A stretch of DNA of 64,000 bases from Streptomyces sp. XM4193. Lineage in GTDB: Bacteria; Actinomycetota; Actinomycetes; Streptomycetales; Streptomycetaceae. The notes under the pieces are model-generated. The model did no database searches, was not told where the DNA came from, and saw only the letters and a program-made list of their open reading frames with translations. Shown here one piece after another: positions 27,522-36,801 of this stretch (position 1 is its first letter; each line of letters opens with the position of its first letter). Made by a program: the position numbers and the translations under genes. The stretch spans positions 1,178,001 through 1,242,000 of the forward strand of contig NZ_JALLGK010000001.1 in the NCBI RefSeq assembly GCF_023072595.1, in the 5' to 3' direction.

Positions 27522-27782
27522 GCCACAAGACTGCCGTGCCGTCCACGCTGCTCGCCATGAGGTCTCCCGCAACGTCTGCTGGGGTTTTCCCCAGCCGGAG
27601 GTACGCAAAGCCGCACGGCTCGCGCCCCCGGCTCGCGCTCCTGCCGCGCGCCCCCGCCCCGCCGCGCGCCCGCGTGTACGCCGGCTGCCCGCCTGCGTCG
27701 GCACCCGCGCGGACCGGCCAGGCGCGCGGGCGCGGACGGCCGCCGGGGCCGCGTCTCGGTGGGTCGGCCTCCCGCCTCGGCG

Positions 27783-28550
27783 TCAACCGGTCTGCGGGCG
27801 ACCGGTGTTGGGGCCGAGCCAGGTGTAGCGGTGCTCGGGACGGCCCGCCGACCCGTATCGCATACGGAGCTCGGCGCGACCGTCGGCACAGAGGTGTTCG
27901 AGGTAGCGGCGGGCGGTGACGCGGGAGACGCCGGTCCGCTCGCTGACGTCGACGGCCGACAGATCGCCGTCGGCCTCGCGCAGGGTCCCGGCGATCAGCT
28001 CGCTGGTCGCCGCGGTCAGGCCCTTGGGCAGTGACTGCGTCGCGGTGGAGGGCCGCATCAGGCCGAACAGCCGGTCCACATCGCGCTGACTGGCCGCCTG
28101 GCCCGCTCCGGCCATCCGCTGCCGGGCGACGGCGAACCGTTCCAGCTGGTCGCGCAGCGCGGTGAGCGGGAAGGGTTTGAGCAGATAGTGGACGGCCCCG
28201 CCGTGCAGTGCGGCGCGCACCTGGTCGATGTCGCGCACGGCGGTGATGACGAGGAAGTCCACCGGATGGTGCCCGGCGTTCTCCGGCGAACGCTGTCTGC
28301 GCAGCACCGAGATGCCGGTGTCGTCCGGCAGGTAGAGGTCCAACAGGACCAGGTCGGGCCGGAGTCGGGCCATCTCGGTCAGCGCGTCCGCGGCGGTGTG
28401 GGCGACTCCGACCACCGTGAAGCCGGGCAGCGACTGGACCAGCTCGCGGTGGTTGCGGGCCACTCGTACGTCGTCGTCGACGACCAGCACCCTGATGCGC
28501 GGCGCGGGTGGTGGCACGGGCTGCGAGGGGGTGGCGGCGGAGGTGCTCAC
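27783..28550 (-). CDS. CitB/DcuR-family response regulator
   Basis: A 255-residue regulator. Receiver domain about 22-145 (VLVVDDDVRVARNH, phospho-acceptor Asp in LVLLDLYLPDDTG, LKPF Lys), then a winged or HTH C-terminal domain (SAVDVSERTGVSRVTARRYLEHL) as in CitB/DpiA. GTG start at 28550 overlaps the kinase stop (GTGA), so both are co-translated. The family controls citrate or C4-dicarboxylate uptake; the divergent tctCBA genes are the obvious targets. Confidence 0.93.
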   Translation of the reverse strand: MSTSAATPSQPVPPPAPRIRVLVVDDDVRVARNHRELVQSLPGFTVVGVAHTAADALTEMARLRPDLVLLDLYLPDDTGISVLRRQRSPENAGHHPVDFLVITAVRDIDQVRAALHGGAVHYLLKPFPLTALRDQLERFAVARQRMAGAGQAASQRDVDRLFGLMRPSTATQSLPKGLTAATSELIAGTLREADGDLSAVDVSERTGVSRVTARRYLEHLCADGRAELRMRYGSAGRPEHRYTWLGPNTGRPQTG

Positions 28551-30688
28551 GATCGTTCGACCGCCCCGTCGGAGCCGGAGCCGGAGCCGGACTCGGAGTC
28601 GGAGCTGGACTCGGAGCCGGGGGTGTGCGCGGTCCTGGTGCGCGAGGTGACGGCGCCCGGAGTGGCGGCACCCGAGGTCCCGGCGCCGGCAGGCTCGCCG
28701 GGCTGAACGCCGGAGCCGTCGGAGGGATCGGGGGCGGAGTTGTCGTACGGGCGCGGTGTGCGTGGGCCGCCGGCGCCGAGTACGGGGGCGTCGGGGCCCG
28801 CGCCGTCGTCGATGTCCGTTTCGTCCTCGAACGGGTGGTCGGAGACGGGTAGGTAGGCGGTGAACACGGCTCCCTCTTCGGACATGGCGTCGCCGGGAAC
28901 CTCCACCCCGACGCTGCCTCCGCGACTTTCGCAGACCTGCCGCACGAGCGCCAGCCCCAGGCCCTCGCCGAGGCCGCGGGTGTTTCTGCTGTCCGCGGCC
29001 TTGGTGGTGAACCCGTACTCGAAGATCTCCTCGGCGAGCCCGGCGCCGACCCCGTGCCCGGAGTCGATGACGCGGATCTCCACCAGATCGTGCGGGAGTT
29101 CGTCGCCGTCGGCGGGGTGGACCCGGATCAGCAGCTCGACCCAGCCCTCCTCGCCGGTGCGTCCGGTGACCGCGTCCAGGGCGTTGTCCAGCAGGTTTCC
29201 CAGTACCAGCAGCACATCGGCGCGGAGCCCGCCCGGGAGGGTGTAGGGCACTCTGCTCATCGGGGACAGCCGCAGCTCCGCGTTCTGCTCGTCGGCCTGG
29301 GCGCTCTTGGCGAGCGCGAGCGCGGCGACGGCCGAGTCCGCGATGTGACCGCTGATCTGGCCGCTCGCCCGGGCGTGCGCGGCGGACAGATCGGTGAGGT
29401 AGGCGCGGGCCTCCTCCACCTCGCCGAGCTCCAGCAGACCGGCCAGGGTGTGGATGCGGTTCGCGAACTCGTGGGACTGCGAACGCAGCCCGCGGGTGAC
29501 GGTACGGGCGCCGTCCAACTCCCCGGTCAGCCGGTCGAGTTCGGTGCGGTCGCGCAGTGTCACCACCGCACCCGCCGCGCGGCCGTGCACGCTGACCGGC
29601 ATCCGGTTGCAGACCAGCACCCGGGCGCCGATCAGCACGATCTGGTCCTCTCCCTCGGTCGCCCCGCCGATGATGTCGCGCAGCCGCGAGTCCAGTTCCA
29701 GCGCCTCCAGTGCGGTGCCCTCGCAGGCGTCCGGCAGCGACAGCAGCTGCCGTGCGGGCGGATTGACCAGCACGAGCCGGTCGTCGTTGTCCACGGCGAT
29801 CACGCCCTCGCGCACCGCGTGGAGCAGCGCCTCCCGGCTCTCCAGCAGCGCGGTGATGTCCGCCGGCTCCAGCCCGTACGTCTTCGCGCGGACCCGGCGG
29901 GAGAGCACGTACGCGCCCGCGGCGCCCAGCGTCAGCACGGCTGCGACGGTGCCCATGATCGACGGCAGCGCGTCCGTCGCCTCGGTGGCGATGTCGGAGG
30001 TCAGGACGCCGACGGAGACGTAGCCGAGGACGTCCTCGCCGCTCGGCCCGCCGAGGATCGGTACCTTCGCCCGCACGCTGGTGCCCTGGGTGCCGGTCTG
30101 CTGACCGCTCCACTCCTCTCCCGCGCCCGCCGGGCCGGGCGGGGTCGACACACGCTTGCCGATGAGCCGGTCGTCCACATGCGACATCCGGATGCCGTCC
30201 GGGGTGGCGACCACGACGTACTCGGCGCCGGTCGCGCGTCCCACCCGGTCCGCCAGCGGGTCGATCACGGCCGGCGGATCCGCCGAGGCCAGCGCCTCGC
30301 TGATCTCCGGCATCGCCGCCACCGAACGCCCGATGGTCAGCACCCGCTCGGTGTACTGCCGGTCCAACTGCCGGTCGTGGTGCGCCACCCACAGTGCGCC
30401 CGTCACCACCAGAGCGAGGACGAGCAGCGTCGCGTAGCCGACGAAGAGCGAACCGGTCAGCGAGAGCCGGTGCCGGCGCAGCCGACCGCAGACCCGGCGG
30501 AAGGCGCGCAGCGGACCGCCCCGGCGGCCCGGCCCACCCGCGGCCCCGGAGTCGCGCGTGTCGCGGTCGTCGGAGTCGCCGATGTCGCGGGGCACGGGCG
30601 GGGTGTGCGGGCCGGGCGACACGGGAGGCGCGGGAGGCACGGCCCCGTCGGGAACGGGGTGCGGACGGGCTGGGCGGCGGAGGCGCAT
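28547..30688 (-). CDS. CitA/DcuS-family sensor histidine kinase with long tails
   Basis: A 713-residue membrane kinase. After a Pro/Gly-rich cytoplasmic start come helix 1 (about 75-98), an extracytoplasmic PAS (CitA-type) domain about 100-250 with IGRSVAAMPEISEAL and GIRMSHVDDRLIGKRV, helix 2 (VLTLGAAGAYVL), a cytoplasmic PAS (VIAVDNDDRLVLVN), H-box SQSHEFANRIHTLAGLLELG, and HATPase motifs (LGNLLDNALDAV, GHGVG, GLGEGLGLAL). The CitA PAS binds tricarboxylates directly in known members. The last 90 residues are low-complexity and end in a Ser/Glu/Gly-rich repeat (SESSSDSESGSGSGSDG). Confidence 0.94.
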   Translation of the reverse strand: MRLRRPARPHPVPDGAVPPAPPVSPGPHTPPVPRDIGDSDDRDTRDSGAAGGPGRRGGPLRAFRRVCGRLRRHRLSLTGSLFVGYATLLVLALVVTGALWVAHHDRQLDRQYTERVLTIGRSVAAMPEISEALASADPPAVIDPLADRVGRATGAEYVVVATPDGIRMSHVDDRLIGKRVSTPPGPAGAGEEWSGQQTGTQGTSVRAKVPILGGPSGEDVLGYVSVGVLTSDIATEATDALPSIMGTVAAVLTLGAAGAYVLSRRVRAKTYGLEPADITALLESREALLHAVREGVIAVDNDDRLVLVNPPARQLLSLPDACEGTALEALELDSRLRDIIGGATEGEDQIVLIGARVLVCNRMPVSVHGRAAGAVVTLRDRTELDRLTGELDGARTVTRGLRSQSHEFANRIHTLAGLLELGEVEEARAYLTDLSAAHARASGQISGHIADSAVAALALAKSAQADEQNAELRLSPMSRVPYTLPGGLRADVLLVLGNLLDNALDAVTGRTGEEGWVELLIRVHPADGDELPHDLVEIRVIDSGHGVGAGLAEEIFEYGFTTKAADSRNTRGLGEGLGLALVRQVCESRGGSVGVEVPGDAMSEEGAVFTAYLPVSDHPFEDETDIDDGAGPDAPVLGAGGPRTPRPYDNSAPDPSDGSGVQPGEPAGAGTSGAATPGAVTSRTRTAHTPGSESSSDSESGSGSGSDGAVERS

Positions 30689-31137
30689 GGGGCGGCGGTT
30701 CCAGTGAAAGGCGGAGGTGGCACGGGGCGAACGGCGGTTCCCGCAGCCGGCGGAACACGACCAATACGACCACTACGACGCCAGTGTTAACAGATCTCGT
30801 ACATCGCCGTAACCCCGCTCCACACTGTGGGGCACCTCGCCGGGTCCCCACCCCGCGGGCCCGACGACCGTCCGTCCCCGGCGGTCCGCAGCCGTTCCGC
30901 ACCGTCCCGACCCCGGGGGCGGAGGAACCCGAGCCCCGCACCCGACGAGCACCCCGCACCCGCACGAGCACCCCGCACCTCGCACGAGCCGGCCGCAACA
31001 CCGCGCGAACAACGCACAGCGCCCCACGAGCAAGCCGCACACACCCCCCCCGCACCTGCACGGGCTCACCCCGGGCCCCGCACGTGCACCCGCAACCACC
31101 CCCGTACCGAGCTGCGGAGAATCACGGAGGAAGCCAG
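30689..31137. promoter_or_regulatory. Divergent control region between citA-like and tctC genes
   Basis: A 449-bp gap. Bases 30780-30830 are the least GC-rich part (GTTAACAGATCT, TCGTACATCGCCG) and are the best place for promoters or CitB-type binding. From 30900 to 31090 the + strand is a C/A-rich low-complexity run with the motif GAGCACCCCGCAC repeated. The region ends with the GGAGG ribosome site of tctC. No coding frame supported. Confidence 0.45.
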
Positions 31138-32139
31138 ATGAAGGTGGCACCGACCCGGGCGGCCCTGACGCGGATCGCCGCCTGCGGCGCGGCTGCGATC
31201 CTGGTGGGCGTCGCTGTGGTCGACGTACGGCAGAGCGCCGCGTCGGGCACGGGAGAGAACGAGAAGCTGCTGCTGATCGCGCCCGCGGCCCCCGGCGGCG
31301 GGTGGGACATGCTCGCCCGCGAGATGCAGAACGGTCTGCGCGAGGAGGGCCTGCGGCGCAACGTCGAGGTCTCCAACGCCGAGGGCGCGGGCGGCACCAT
31401 CGGGCTCACCCAGACCGCCAACCGCGAGGGCCAGTCCGGCGTTCTCACCATGACCGGACTCGGCATGGTCGGCGCCGTGGAGACACTCGGTTCGCAGCAC
31501 ACCATGGCGGACGCCACCCCGATCGCCCAACTGGCCTCCGAGTACCTGACGGTGGTCGTGCCGAAGAACTCGCCCTTCCGGACGGCGGACGAACTCGCCG
31601 ACGCCTGGCGGGAGAAGAAGCGCGGTCTGCCGGTCGCGGGCGGCTCGATGGGCGGCGTCGACCAGATCTTCGCCGCGCAGGTCGCGCAGAGCATGAAGGT
31701 GCCGCCGGGCGGCATCAACTACCTGCCGTACGCGGGTGGCGGCGAGGTGCTGACCTCGCTGCTCTCCGGCACCGCCCAGGTCGGATTCGGCACCTACGGC
31801 GACTTCAGCGACCAGTTGGAGTCCGGCGCGGTGCGCGCGCTGGGCATCTCCTCGCCGCAGCGGCTCAAGGGCGTCGACGAACTGCCCACTCTGCGCGAAC
31901 AGGGATACGACGTGGAGATGTCCAACTGGCGAGGGGTGATCGCTCCGCCCGGCATCGGCGAGGAGGAGGCGAAGAAGCTGGAGAGGGTGCTCGCCAAGCT
32001 CCGCAAGACCCCCACCTGGGCCGACACCCTCAAGCGGAACCGGTGGACCGACACGTACCAGGGGCGTGAGGAGTTCACGGCCTTCCTGAAGGAAGAGGTC
32101 GCGGTGGCGCGCAAGACCGTGAAGGCGCTGGGTCTGTGA
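31138..32139 (+). CDS. tctC: Tripartite tricarboxylate transporter substrate-binding protein
   Basis: A 333-residue extracytoplasmic binding protein of the TctC/Bug family. The ATG at 31138 is preceded by GGAGGAAG and starts a signal peptide or membrane anchor (RIAACGAAAILVGVAVVDV). Landmarks: LLIAPAAPGGGWDMLAREM, VVVPKNSPFRTADELADA, GINYLPYAGGGEVLTSLLSG, RALGISSPQRL and RGVIAPPGI. It captures citrate or another carboxylate and hands it to TctAB. The frame is open far upstream but that part is the C-rich control region. Its TGA overlaps the GTG of tctB. Confidence 0.94.
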   Translation: MKVAPTRAALTRIAACGAAAILVGVAVVDVRQSAASGTGENEKLLLIAPAAPGGGWDMLAREMQNGLREEGLRRNVEVSNAEGAGGTIGLTQTANREGQSGVLTMTGLGMVGAVETLGSQHTMADATPIAQLASEYLTVVVPKNSPFRTADELADAWREKKRGLPVAGGSMGGVDQIFAAQVAQSMKVPPGGINYLPYAGGGEVLTSLLSGTAQVGFGTYGDFSDQLESGAVRALGISSPQRLKGVDELPTLREQGYDVEMSNWRGVIAPPGIGEEEAKKLERVLAKLRKTPTWADTLKRNRWTDTYQGREEFTAFLKEEVAVARKTVKALGL

Positions 32140-32945
32140 CGGGCGCGGAGGAGGACCAGGACGTGACGAGAAACGGACCGGCCGCATCCCGGCCGTCAGC
32201 AGCGGAAGCCGGCACGACGGCTGGCGACCGGGCAGCGGAGGCCGGAAACGCGGCCGAGGCCGGGCACGCTGCGGAGGCCGGGAACGCTGCGGAGGAGACC
32301 ACGGCGGAAGCCGGGAACGCAGCAACCCCCGCGCCCGACGCGGAAGACGACGACCCTACGGCGGGCCGCGACGCGGAGACCGACGCGGAGACCGACGAGG
32401 GCCGCGACGCGGACCTCGCGCCGGCGCCCGCGTACGACCCGGAGACCGCTCCGTGGGTCGGCCCGCGCGCCTGGGTCTTCCCGGCGCTGGTCGCGACGTT
32501 CGGTGCGATCGCGGTGTGGGGCGCGTTCACCATCCAGGCCCCGCCCAACACCGAGCCGCCCGGCCCCGGAGTCGTGCCCGGCGTGGTCGGCACGCTGCTG
32601 CTGGTGGTCGCGGCCTGGATGGCCGCCACCAATCTGCGGTCGGCCCGTCAGCTCCGCGGAAGCGGTCGCGCCCAACTGCCCGGCCACGTGCCCCCGCCCC
32701 CGACCGACTGGCCGCCGGTGCTGCTGATCGTCGGCACGCTCGCCGTGCACGTCGCGCTGCTGGAGACGCTGGGCTGGCTGCTCGCCGGTGCACTGCTCTT
32801 CTGGGGCGTCGCGTACGCCTTCGGTGCCCGTTCGTACGCGCGTGACGCGCTCGTCGCCGTGTCGATGTCGGCGGCGGTGCAGGTCGGCTTCTCCTTCGGG
32901 CTGGGCCTGAGCCTGCCCGGCGGCGTACTGGAATGGATGGTGTGA
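32136..32945 (+). CDS. tctB: Tripartite tricarboxylate transporter small membrane subunit
   Basis: A 269-residue subunit; GTG start at 32136 overlaps the tctC stop. The C-terminal 150 residues hold four hydrophobic helices (WVFPALVATFGAIAVWGAF, VVGTLLLVVAAWMAATNL, LLIVGTLAVHVALLETLGWLL, the DALVAVSMSAAVQVGFSF region) as expected for TctB. The first about 110 residues are an unusual acidic/Ala-rich extension with a repeat of EAGNAAE/EAGHAAE units and DAETDAETDEG, absent from standard TctB (about 150 residues). Confidence 0.9.
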   Translation: MTGAEEDQDVTRNGPAASRPSAAEAGTTAGDRAAEAGNAAEAGHAAEAGNAAEETTAEAGNAATPAPDAEDDDPTAGRDAETDAETDEGRDADLAPAPAYDPETAPWVGPRAWVFPALVATFGAIAVWGAFTIQAPPNTEPPGPGVVPGVVGTLLLVVAAWMAATNLRSARQLRGSGRAQLPGHVPPPPTDWPPVLLIVGTLAVHVALLETLGWLLAGALLFWGVAYAFGARSYARDALVAVSMSAAVQVGFSFGLGLSLPGGVLEWMV

Positions 32946-32946
32946 C

Positions 32947-34530
32947 GTGGAAGCCTTCTCCCTTCTCGGCGACGGGCTCGTCTCCGCGCTGACCCCGGCG
33001 AACCTGCTGTGGGCGTTCTGCGGCGTGCTGTTGGGCACCGCCGTCGGCGTGCTGCCCGGCATGGGCTCCGCGATGGCCGTGGCGCTGCTGCTGCCGGTCA
33101 CCTTCCAGATGGACCCGACCGCGGCGTTCATCCTCTTCGCCGGCGTCTACTACGGCGGCATGTTCGGCGGTGCGACCACCTCCATCCTGCTCAACACCCC
33201 CGGCCAGGCGTCCTCGATCGCCACCACCTACGAGGGCCACAAGATGGCGCTGGCCGGACGGGCGCCGCAGGCACTGGGCACCGCCGTCATCGGCTCGTTC
33301 GTGGCGAGCATCATCGGCACTCTGGTGGTCGCGCTCTTCGCCCCGGCGATGGTCGACTTCGCGCTGAAGTTCGGGCCCGGCGAGTACTTCGCGCTGACCG
33401 TCTTCTCCTTCGTGGCCGTCGCCGCGGTGGTCTCCGGCTCGGTGGTGCGGGGCATCGCCTCGCTGCTGATCGGCCTGGCCATCGGACTGGTGGGCATCGA
33501 CAGCCAGAGCGGGGCACCGCGCTTCGACTTCGGCTCGGCCGTGCTGCTGGACGGCGTGGACCTGATCATCGTGACCGTCGGTCTGCTGGCGCTCGGCGAG
33601 GTGCTCTACGTCGCCGCACAGGGCCGGTACGCGCCCGACCTGGCCTCCATCCGGTCCGGAAAGCCGTGGCTCAAGCGCCGGGATCTGCGCCGCTCCTGGC
33701 CCGCGTGGCTGCGCGGCACCGCGCTCGGCACGACCTTCGGCCCGATCCCCGGCAGCGGTGCGGAGATCCCCACCTTCCTCTCGCTGGGCGCCGAGCGCAG
33801 ACTGGCCAAGCGGCGCGAGCGCCGCGGCGGCGAGAAGAGCGAGTTCGGCAAGGGCGCCATCGAAGGCGTCGCCGGGCCCGAGGCCGCCAACAACGGCTCC
33901 GCGGCCGGAACTCTCGTACCCCTGCTGGGACTTGGGCTCCCCACCTCGGCCACGGCCGCGATCATGCTGGCAGCCTTCCAGCAGTACGGGCTCCAGCCGG
34001 GTCCGGTGCTCTTCGAACGCAACGGCGATCTCGTCTGGACCCTGCTGGCCTCGCTGCTGATCGGCTCGGTGCTGCTGCTGGCCATCAACCTGCCGTTCGC
34101 CCCGCTGTGGGCCAAGCTGCTGAAGCTGCCCAAGCCGTACCTGTACGCGGGCATCACGCTCTTCTCGGTGCTGGCGGTCTACGCCATCAACGGCTCCACG
34201 GTGCATCTGGTGATGCTGCTCGCGGTGTCCCTGCTCGCCTTCGCGATGCGGCACTTCGGCGTACCGGTGGCGCCCGCGCTGATCGGTGTGGTGCTCGGCC
34301 CGATCGCCGAGACCGAGCTGCGCCGGGCGCTCGCCGCCTCGGCCGGCGACCCCTCGATCCTCGTCAACAGCGGTATCTCGATCGGCCTCTATGTGATGGT
34401 CGTCGTCGCCGCGCTGCTTCCGTTGGCGGCGAAGCTGCGCCGACTGCGCAGCAGCCGCACCGGAGCCGACCGGGACGGTCGGGACGGCGGCGGGGAGGAG
34501 CGCGAGCCGGCCGGTACGGCGTCGCGCTGA
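32947..34530 (+). CDS. tctA: Tripartite tricarboxylate transporter large membrane subunit
   Basis: A 527-residue integral membrane protein with about 11-12 helices. Family motifs: [25 protein letters not shown] near the N-terminus, [20 protein letters not shown] and, in the second half, [17 protein letters not shown] and [26 protein letters not shown] (PEAANNA-like motif plus G-LGLP). It forms the transport channel with TctB and takes substrate from TctC, driven by an ion gradient. GTG start 1 bp after the tctB stop. The operon ends at a strong hairpin. Confidence 0.96.
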   Translation: MEAFSLLGDGLVSALTPANLLWAFCGVLLGTAVGVLPGMGSAMAVALLLPVTFQMDPTAAFILFAGVYYGGMFGGATTSILLNTPGQASSIATTYEGHKMALAGRAPQALGTAVIGSFVASIIGTLVVALFAPAMVDFALKFGPGEYFALTVFSFVAVAAVVSGSVVRGIASLLIGLAIGLVGIDSQSGAPRFDFGSAVLLDGVDLIIVTVGLLALGEVLYVAAQGRYAPDLASIRSGKPWLKRRDLRRSWPAWLRGTALGTTFGPIPGSGAEIPTFLSLGAERRLAKRRERRGGEKSEFGKGAIEGVAGPEAANNGSAAGTLVPLLGLGLPTSATAAIMLAAFQQYGLQPGPVLFERNGDLVWTLLASLLIGSVLLLAINLPFAPLWAKLLKLPKPYLYAGITLFSVLAVYAINGSTVHLVMLLAVSLLAFAMRHFGVPVAPALIGVVLGPIAETELRRALAASAGDPSILVNSGISIGLYVMVVVAALLPLAAKLRRLRSSRTGADRDGRDGGGEEREPAGTASR

Positions 34531-34541
34531 CGCACTCCGCG

Positions 34542-34580
34542 CACGCGGGCGGGCACCCCAACTGGGGGCCCGCCCGCGTG
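34542..34580 (+). terminator. Terminator of the tctCBA operon
   Basis: A perfect 13-bp inverted repeat (arms 34542-34554, CACGCGGGCGGGC, and 34568-34580) with an extra CCCC/GGGG pairing inside the loop. It starts 12 bp after the tctA stop codon. Confidence 0.88.
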
Positions 34581-34766
34581 TTCGCGCCCGGGCGCCCGAC
34601 CCGGCAGACGCGCGGTGCCGCCGGGCGTACACGCCGCACCGCGGTTGTACGGGCGGGCGGTCGGCCCGGGTCCGGACGTTGCGGTCCGGGCCCGAGGCGT
34701 GCGGGGTGCGCCTCGCGGGGTCGGAGCACGGGCTGCAACCGGGAGGTCGGAGCACGGGGCCGTGAC

Positions 34767-34856
34767 GAGGGGCCGTGACGCTGGGCGGTGGCGCTGGGCT
34801 GGGACGAGGGGCCGTGACGCTGGGCGGTGGCGCTGGGCTGGGACGAGGGGCGGTCA
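34767..34856. repeat. 39-bp tandem repeat, about 2.3 copies
   Basis: The unit beginning GAGGGGCCGTGACGCTGGGC repeats with period 39 between the tctA terminator and the end of the FG-GAP gene. The last copy runs into the FG-GAP stop codon. The copies are identical, so expansion is recent. The whole 34531-34853 gap otherwise holds only the tct terminator. Confidence 0.85.
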
Positions 34857-36413
34857 GCGGGCGAAGTGGCGGCCGAACTCGGCCCCGTCGGTCTCCGCGA
34901 TGCCGAACACCGCAGGCGTCAGCGGGGAGTTCGCGTCCGCGTCGCCGATGCCGTCCGCCGAACCTGTCAGCACATGGACGGCTCCCACCTTCTCCTTCTT
35001 CGCGCCGGGCTCCGCGGGCGCACCGACGGCCAGTTCGGGATGCCGGTCGCCGTCGGCGTCCCAGAAGTGCAGCGCGGCGCCGAAGTCCGAGCGTTCGTCC
35101 GTGTCGTCGCTCTCGGGCAGGAGCCGCTGCACACCGTCGGTGGACGGGCCCTCCGCGCTGCCGCGGAGCAGCAGCACCGGGCCGCGTCCGCCGACCGTCC
35201 CGATCGCGAGTTCGGCGCGTCCGTCGCCGTCGACGTCCTCGGCCGCGAGGGACTCGGCGAAGGCGCGCTTGCCCGCCTCGTCGCGCTCGCCGGGCTCGGT
35301 GACGTCCTCGTAGCTGATCTCGGTGTGCGCCTCGGGCCCGTTCTCGCCGCCCCGGAAGACCTCGACCGGGCCGCTGACCGCGCTGTCCGGCGCCGAGTCA
35401 CCGGGGTGGCGGCGCAGCAGCAGATCGGTGAAGCCGTCGCCGTCGACGTCCGCCGCGGCTGCGTTGTCAATGCCCGGCAGCACGGAGTTGTCCGGCTTCC
35501 CGAAGCCGTCCGGGCCGCCGGTGGTCAGCACGCCGTACTTGCCGCCGCCCATCATGTCGTCCTCGAACACGTGCGAGGTGACGAGGTCGTCGGCCCCGTC
35601 GCCGTCGAGGTCTGCGGCGAAGGCGTCCGCCACCGCCGGAGTACCGGCCGCGCCGCTCTTCAACTCCTCGGGAATCCCCGGCGACTTCGGCACCTCGGCG
35701 GTGTCGGCCGCCTCGCCGTCCCGGGCGAAGGGACCTTTCAGCAGACCTGTGCCGCTGCCCATCGCGACCACGAGGTCCGTGTGCTCGTCACCGTCGAAGT
35801 CCCCGGCCACCAGCAGCGAGTCGTCGAGTCCGTCCGCGGGGGCGTGGTCCTTCGGTACGTCCGCGAGGTAGGTGCCGTCACCCCGGCCGTCGCGCAGACC
35901 GTCCTTGGAGCCCCAGAGCACCAGCACTCCCGTACGGGCTCCGTCCGGGCCCTTGTCCTCGCCGTAGGTCTCGACGTGGGTGACGAGATCGGTGAAGCCG
36001 TCGCCGTCCAGGTCGCGGGCGATCATGTGGCGGGCGAAGCCGACACCGTCGCCGCGTTCGTGCGGGGTGCCGGTGACCTGCTGGCCGATCCGCTGCCGCC
36101 GGGGTTCGCCGTTCCGGGCGCCGTAGCTGACGGCGACGGAGTCCTCGCCGAAGGAGGCGGCCGTGGCCATGTCCTCCAGGCCGTCGCCGTTGAAGTCGGT
36201 CTTCGGCGCGGTGCCGGCCGGGCCGTTCTCGACGGGGCGGGCGCTCCCATCGGCGTCGGCTCCGTCGCCGGCCGAGAGCGCCTGGGCGCCGAGCGCCACC
36301 GCCACCAGCGTGGCGGCCACCGCGGACGCGCCGCCGGCCCACCACCACCGGCTCCGTCGTCGGCTGTCCGGGCGTTCGCGGTCCGGTTGTCGCGGCGTGC
36401 GTTCCTCCGTCAC
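34854..36413 (-). CDS. FG-GAP/VCBS repeat protein, membrane-anchored or secreted
   Basis: A 519-residue protein. A basic start (RRRSRWWW) and one hydrophobic segment (ASAVAATLVAVALGAQAL) give a signal anchor. The rest is an integrin-like beta-propeller made of FG-GAP repeats with calcium-binding loops such as DFNGDGLED, DLDGDGFTD, DVDGDGFTD, DVDGDGRAE and DADGDRHPE, about seven copies. Such proteins sit at the cell surface and bind partners or sugars; no catalytic domain is seen. A single gene, with the stop next to a 39-bp repeat array. Confidence 0.88.
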   Translation of the reverse strand: MTEERTPRQPDRERPDSRRRSRWWWAGGASAVAATLVAVALGAQALSAGDGADADGSARPVENGPAGTAPKTDFNGDGLEDMATAASFGEDSVAVSYGARNGEPRRQRIGQQVTGTPHERGDGVGFARHMIARDLDGDGFTDLVTHVETYGEDKGPDGARTGVLVLWGSKDGLRDGRGDGTYLADVPKDHAPADGLDDSLLVAGDFDGDEHTDLVVAMGSGTGLLKGPFARDGEAADTAEVPKSPGIPEELKSGAAGTPAVADAFAADLDGDGADDLVTSHVFEDDMMGGGKYGVLTTGGPDGFGKPDNSVLPGIDNAAAADVDGDGFTDLLLRRHPGDSAPDSAVSGPVEVFRGGENGPEAHTEISYEDVTEPGERDEAGKRAFAESLAAEDVDGDGRAELAIGTVGGRGPVLLLRGSAEGPSTDGVQRLLPESDDTDERSDFGAALHFWDADGDRHPELAVGAPAEPGAKKEKVGAVHVLTGSADGIGDADANSPLTPAVFGIAETDGAEFGRHFAR

Positions 36414-36801
36414 GGTCTCGGTCCTCCCCGTGTAGTACCCGCCCGGTCGCAGGGTCCGCGCCCTCGGCGCCGAACGGGGTGCGTGCGGTTTTCTCGTGCG
36501 GTCGTGCCGTGCGTGCCCGTGCCCTGCGTGTCCGATCGGTGTGCGGTCTTTCTGTGTGCGGTCGTTGGGTGCGGGTGCGCGGTTCTGAAGAGGACGTGCG
36601 CGGGGTGGCGAGGAGTTCCTGCGGACCGCCGATTTCGCGGTGCGGCCGACTCCGGCGGGTTGGCTCGCGGGTCGGTGCGGTGCTCAAGTCGCCGCGTCCG
36701 CAGGGGCGTTGGCCCGACTGCGCTGCGGACTGCGGCTGGTCGAGGGGCTGCGGTGCTGTGCGGCTGCGGGGCTGTGGAGCCGCGGGCGGATCGGGGCCGG
36801 C
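36414..36801. other. 388-bp gap upstream of FG-GAP gene and downstream of ribokinase
   Basis: Both neighbours are leftward, so this holds the promoter of the FG-GAP gene and the end of the ribokinase unit. The stretch 36480-36590 is G/T-rich on the + strand with many GTGCG and TGTGCGGT words. No terminator hairpin or coding frame could be supported. Confidence 0.45.

Noticed and set aside
27783-31061. A 1092-codon minus-strand open frame spanning the kinase and its control region
   Set aside because: Only its last 255 codons match a family (the CitB-type regulator); the rest is the shadow of the CitA-type kinase in another frame and of C-rich intergenic sequence.
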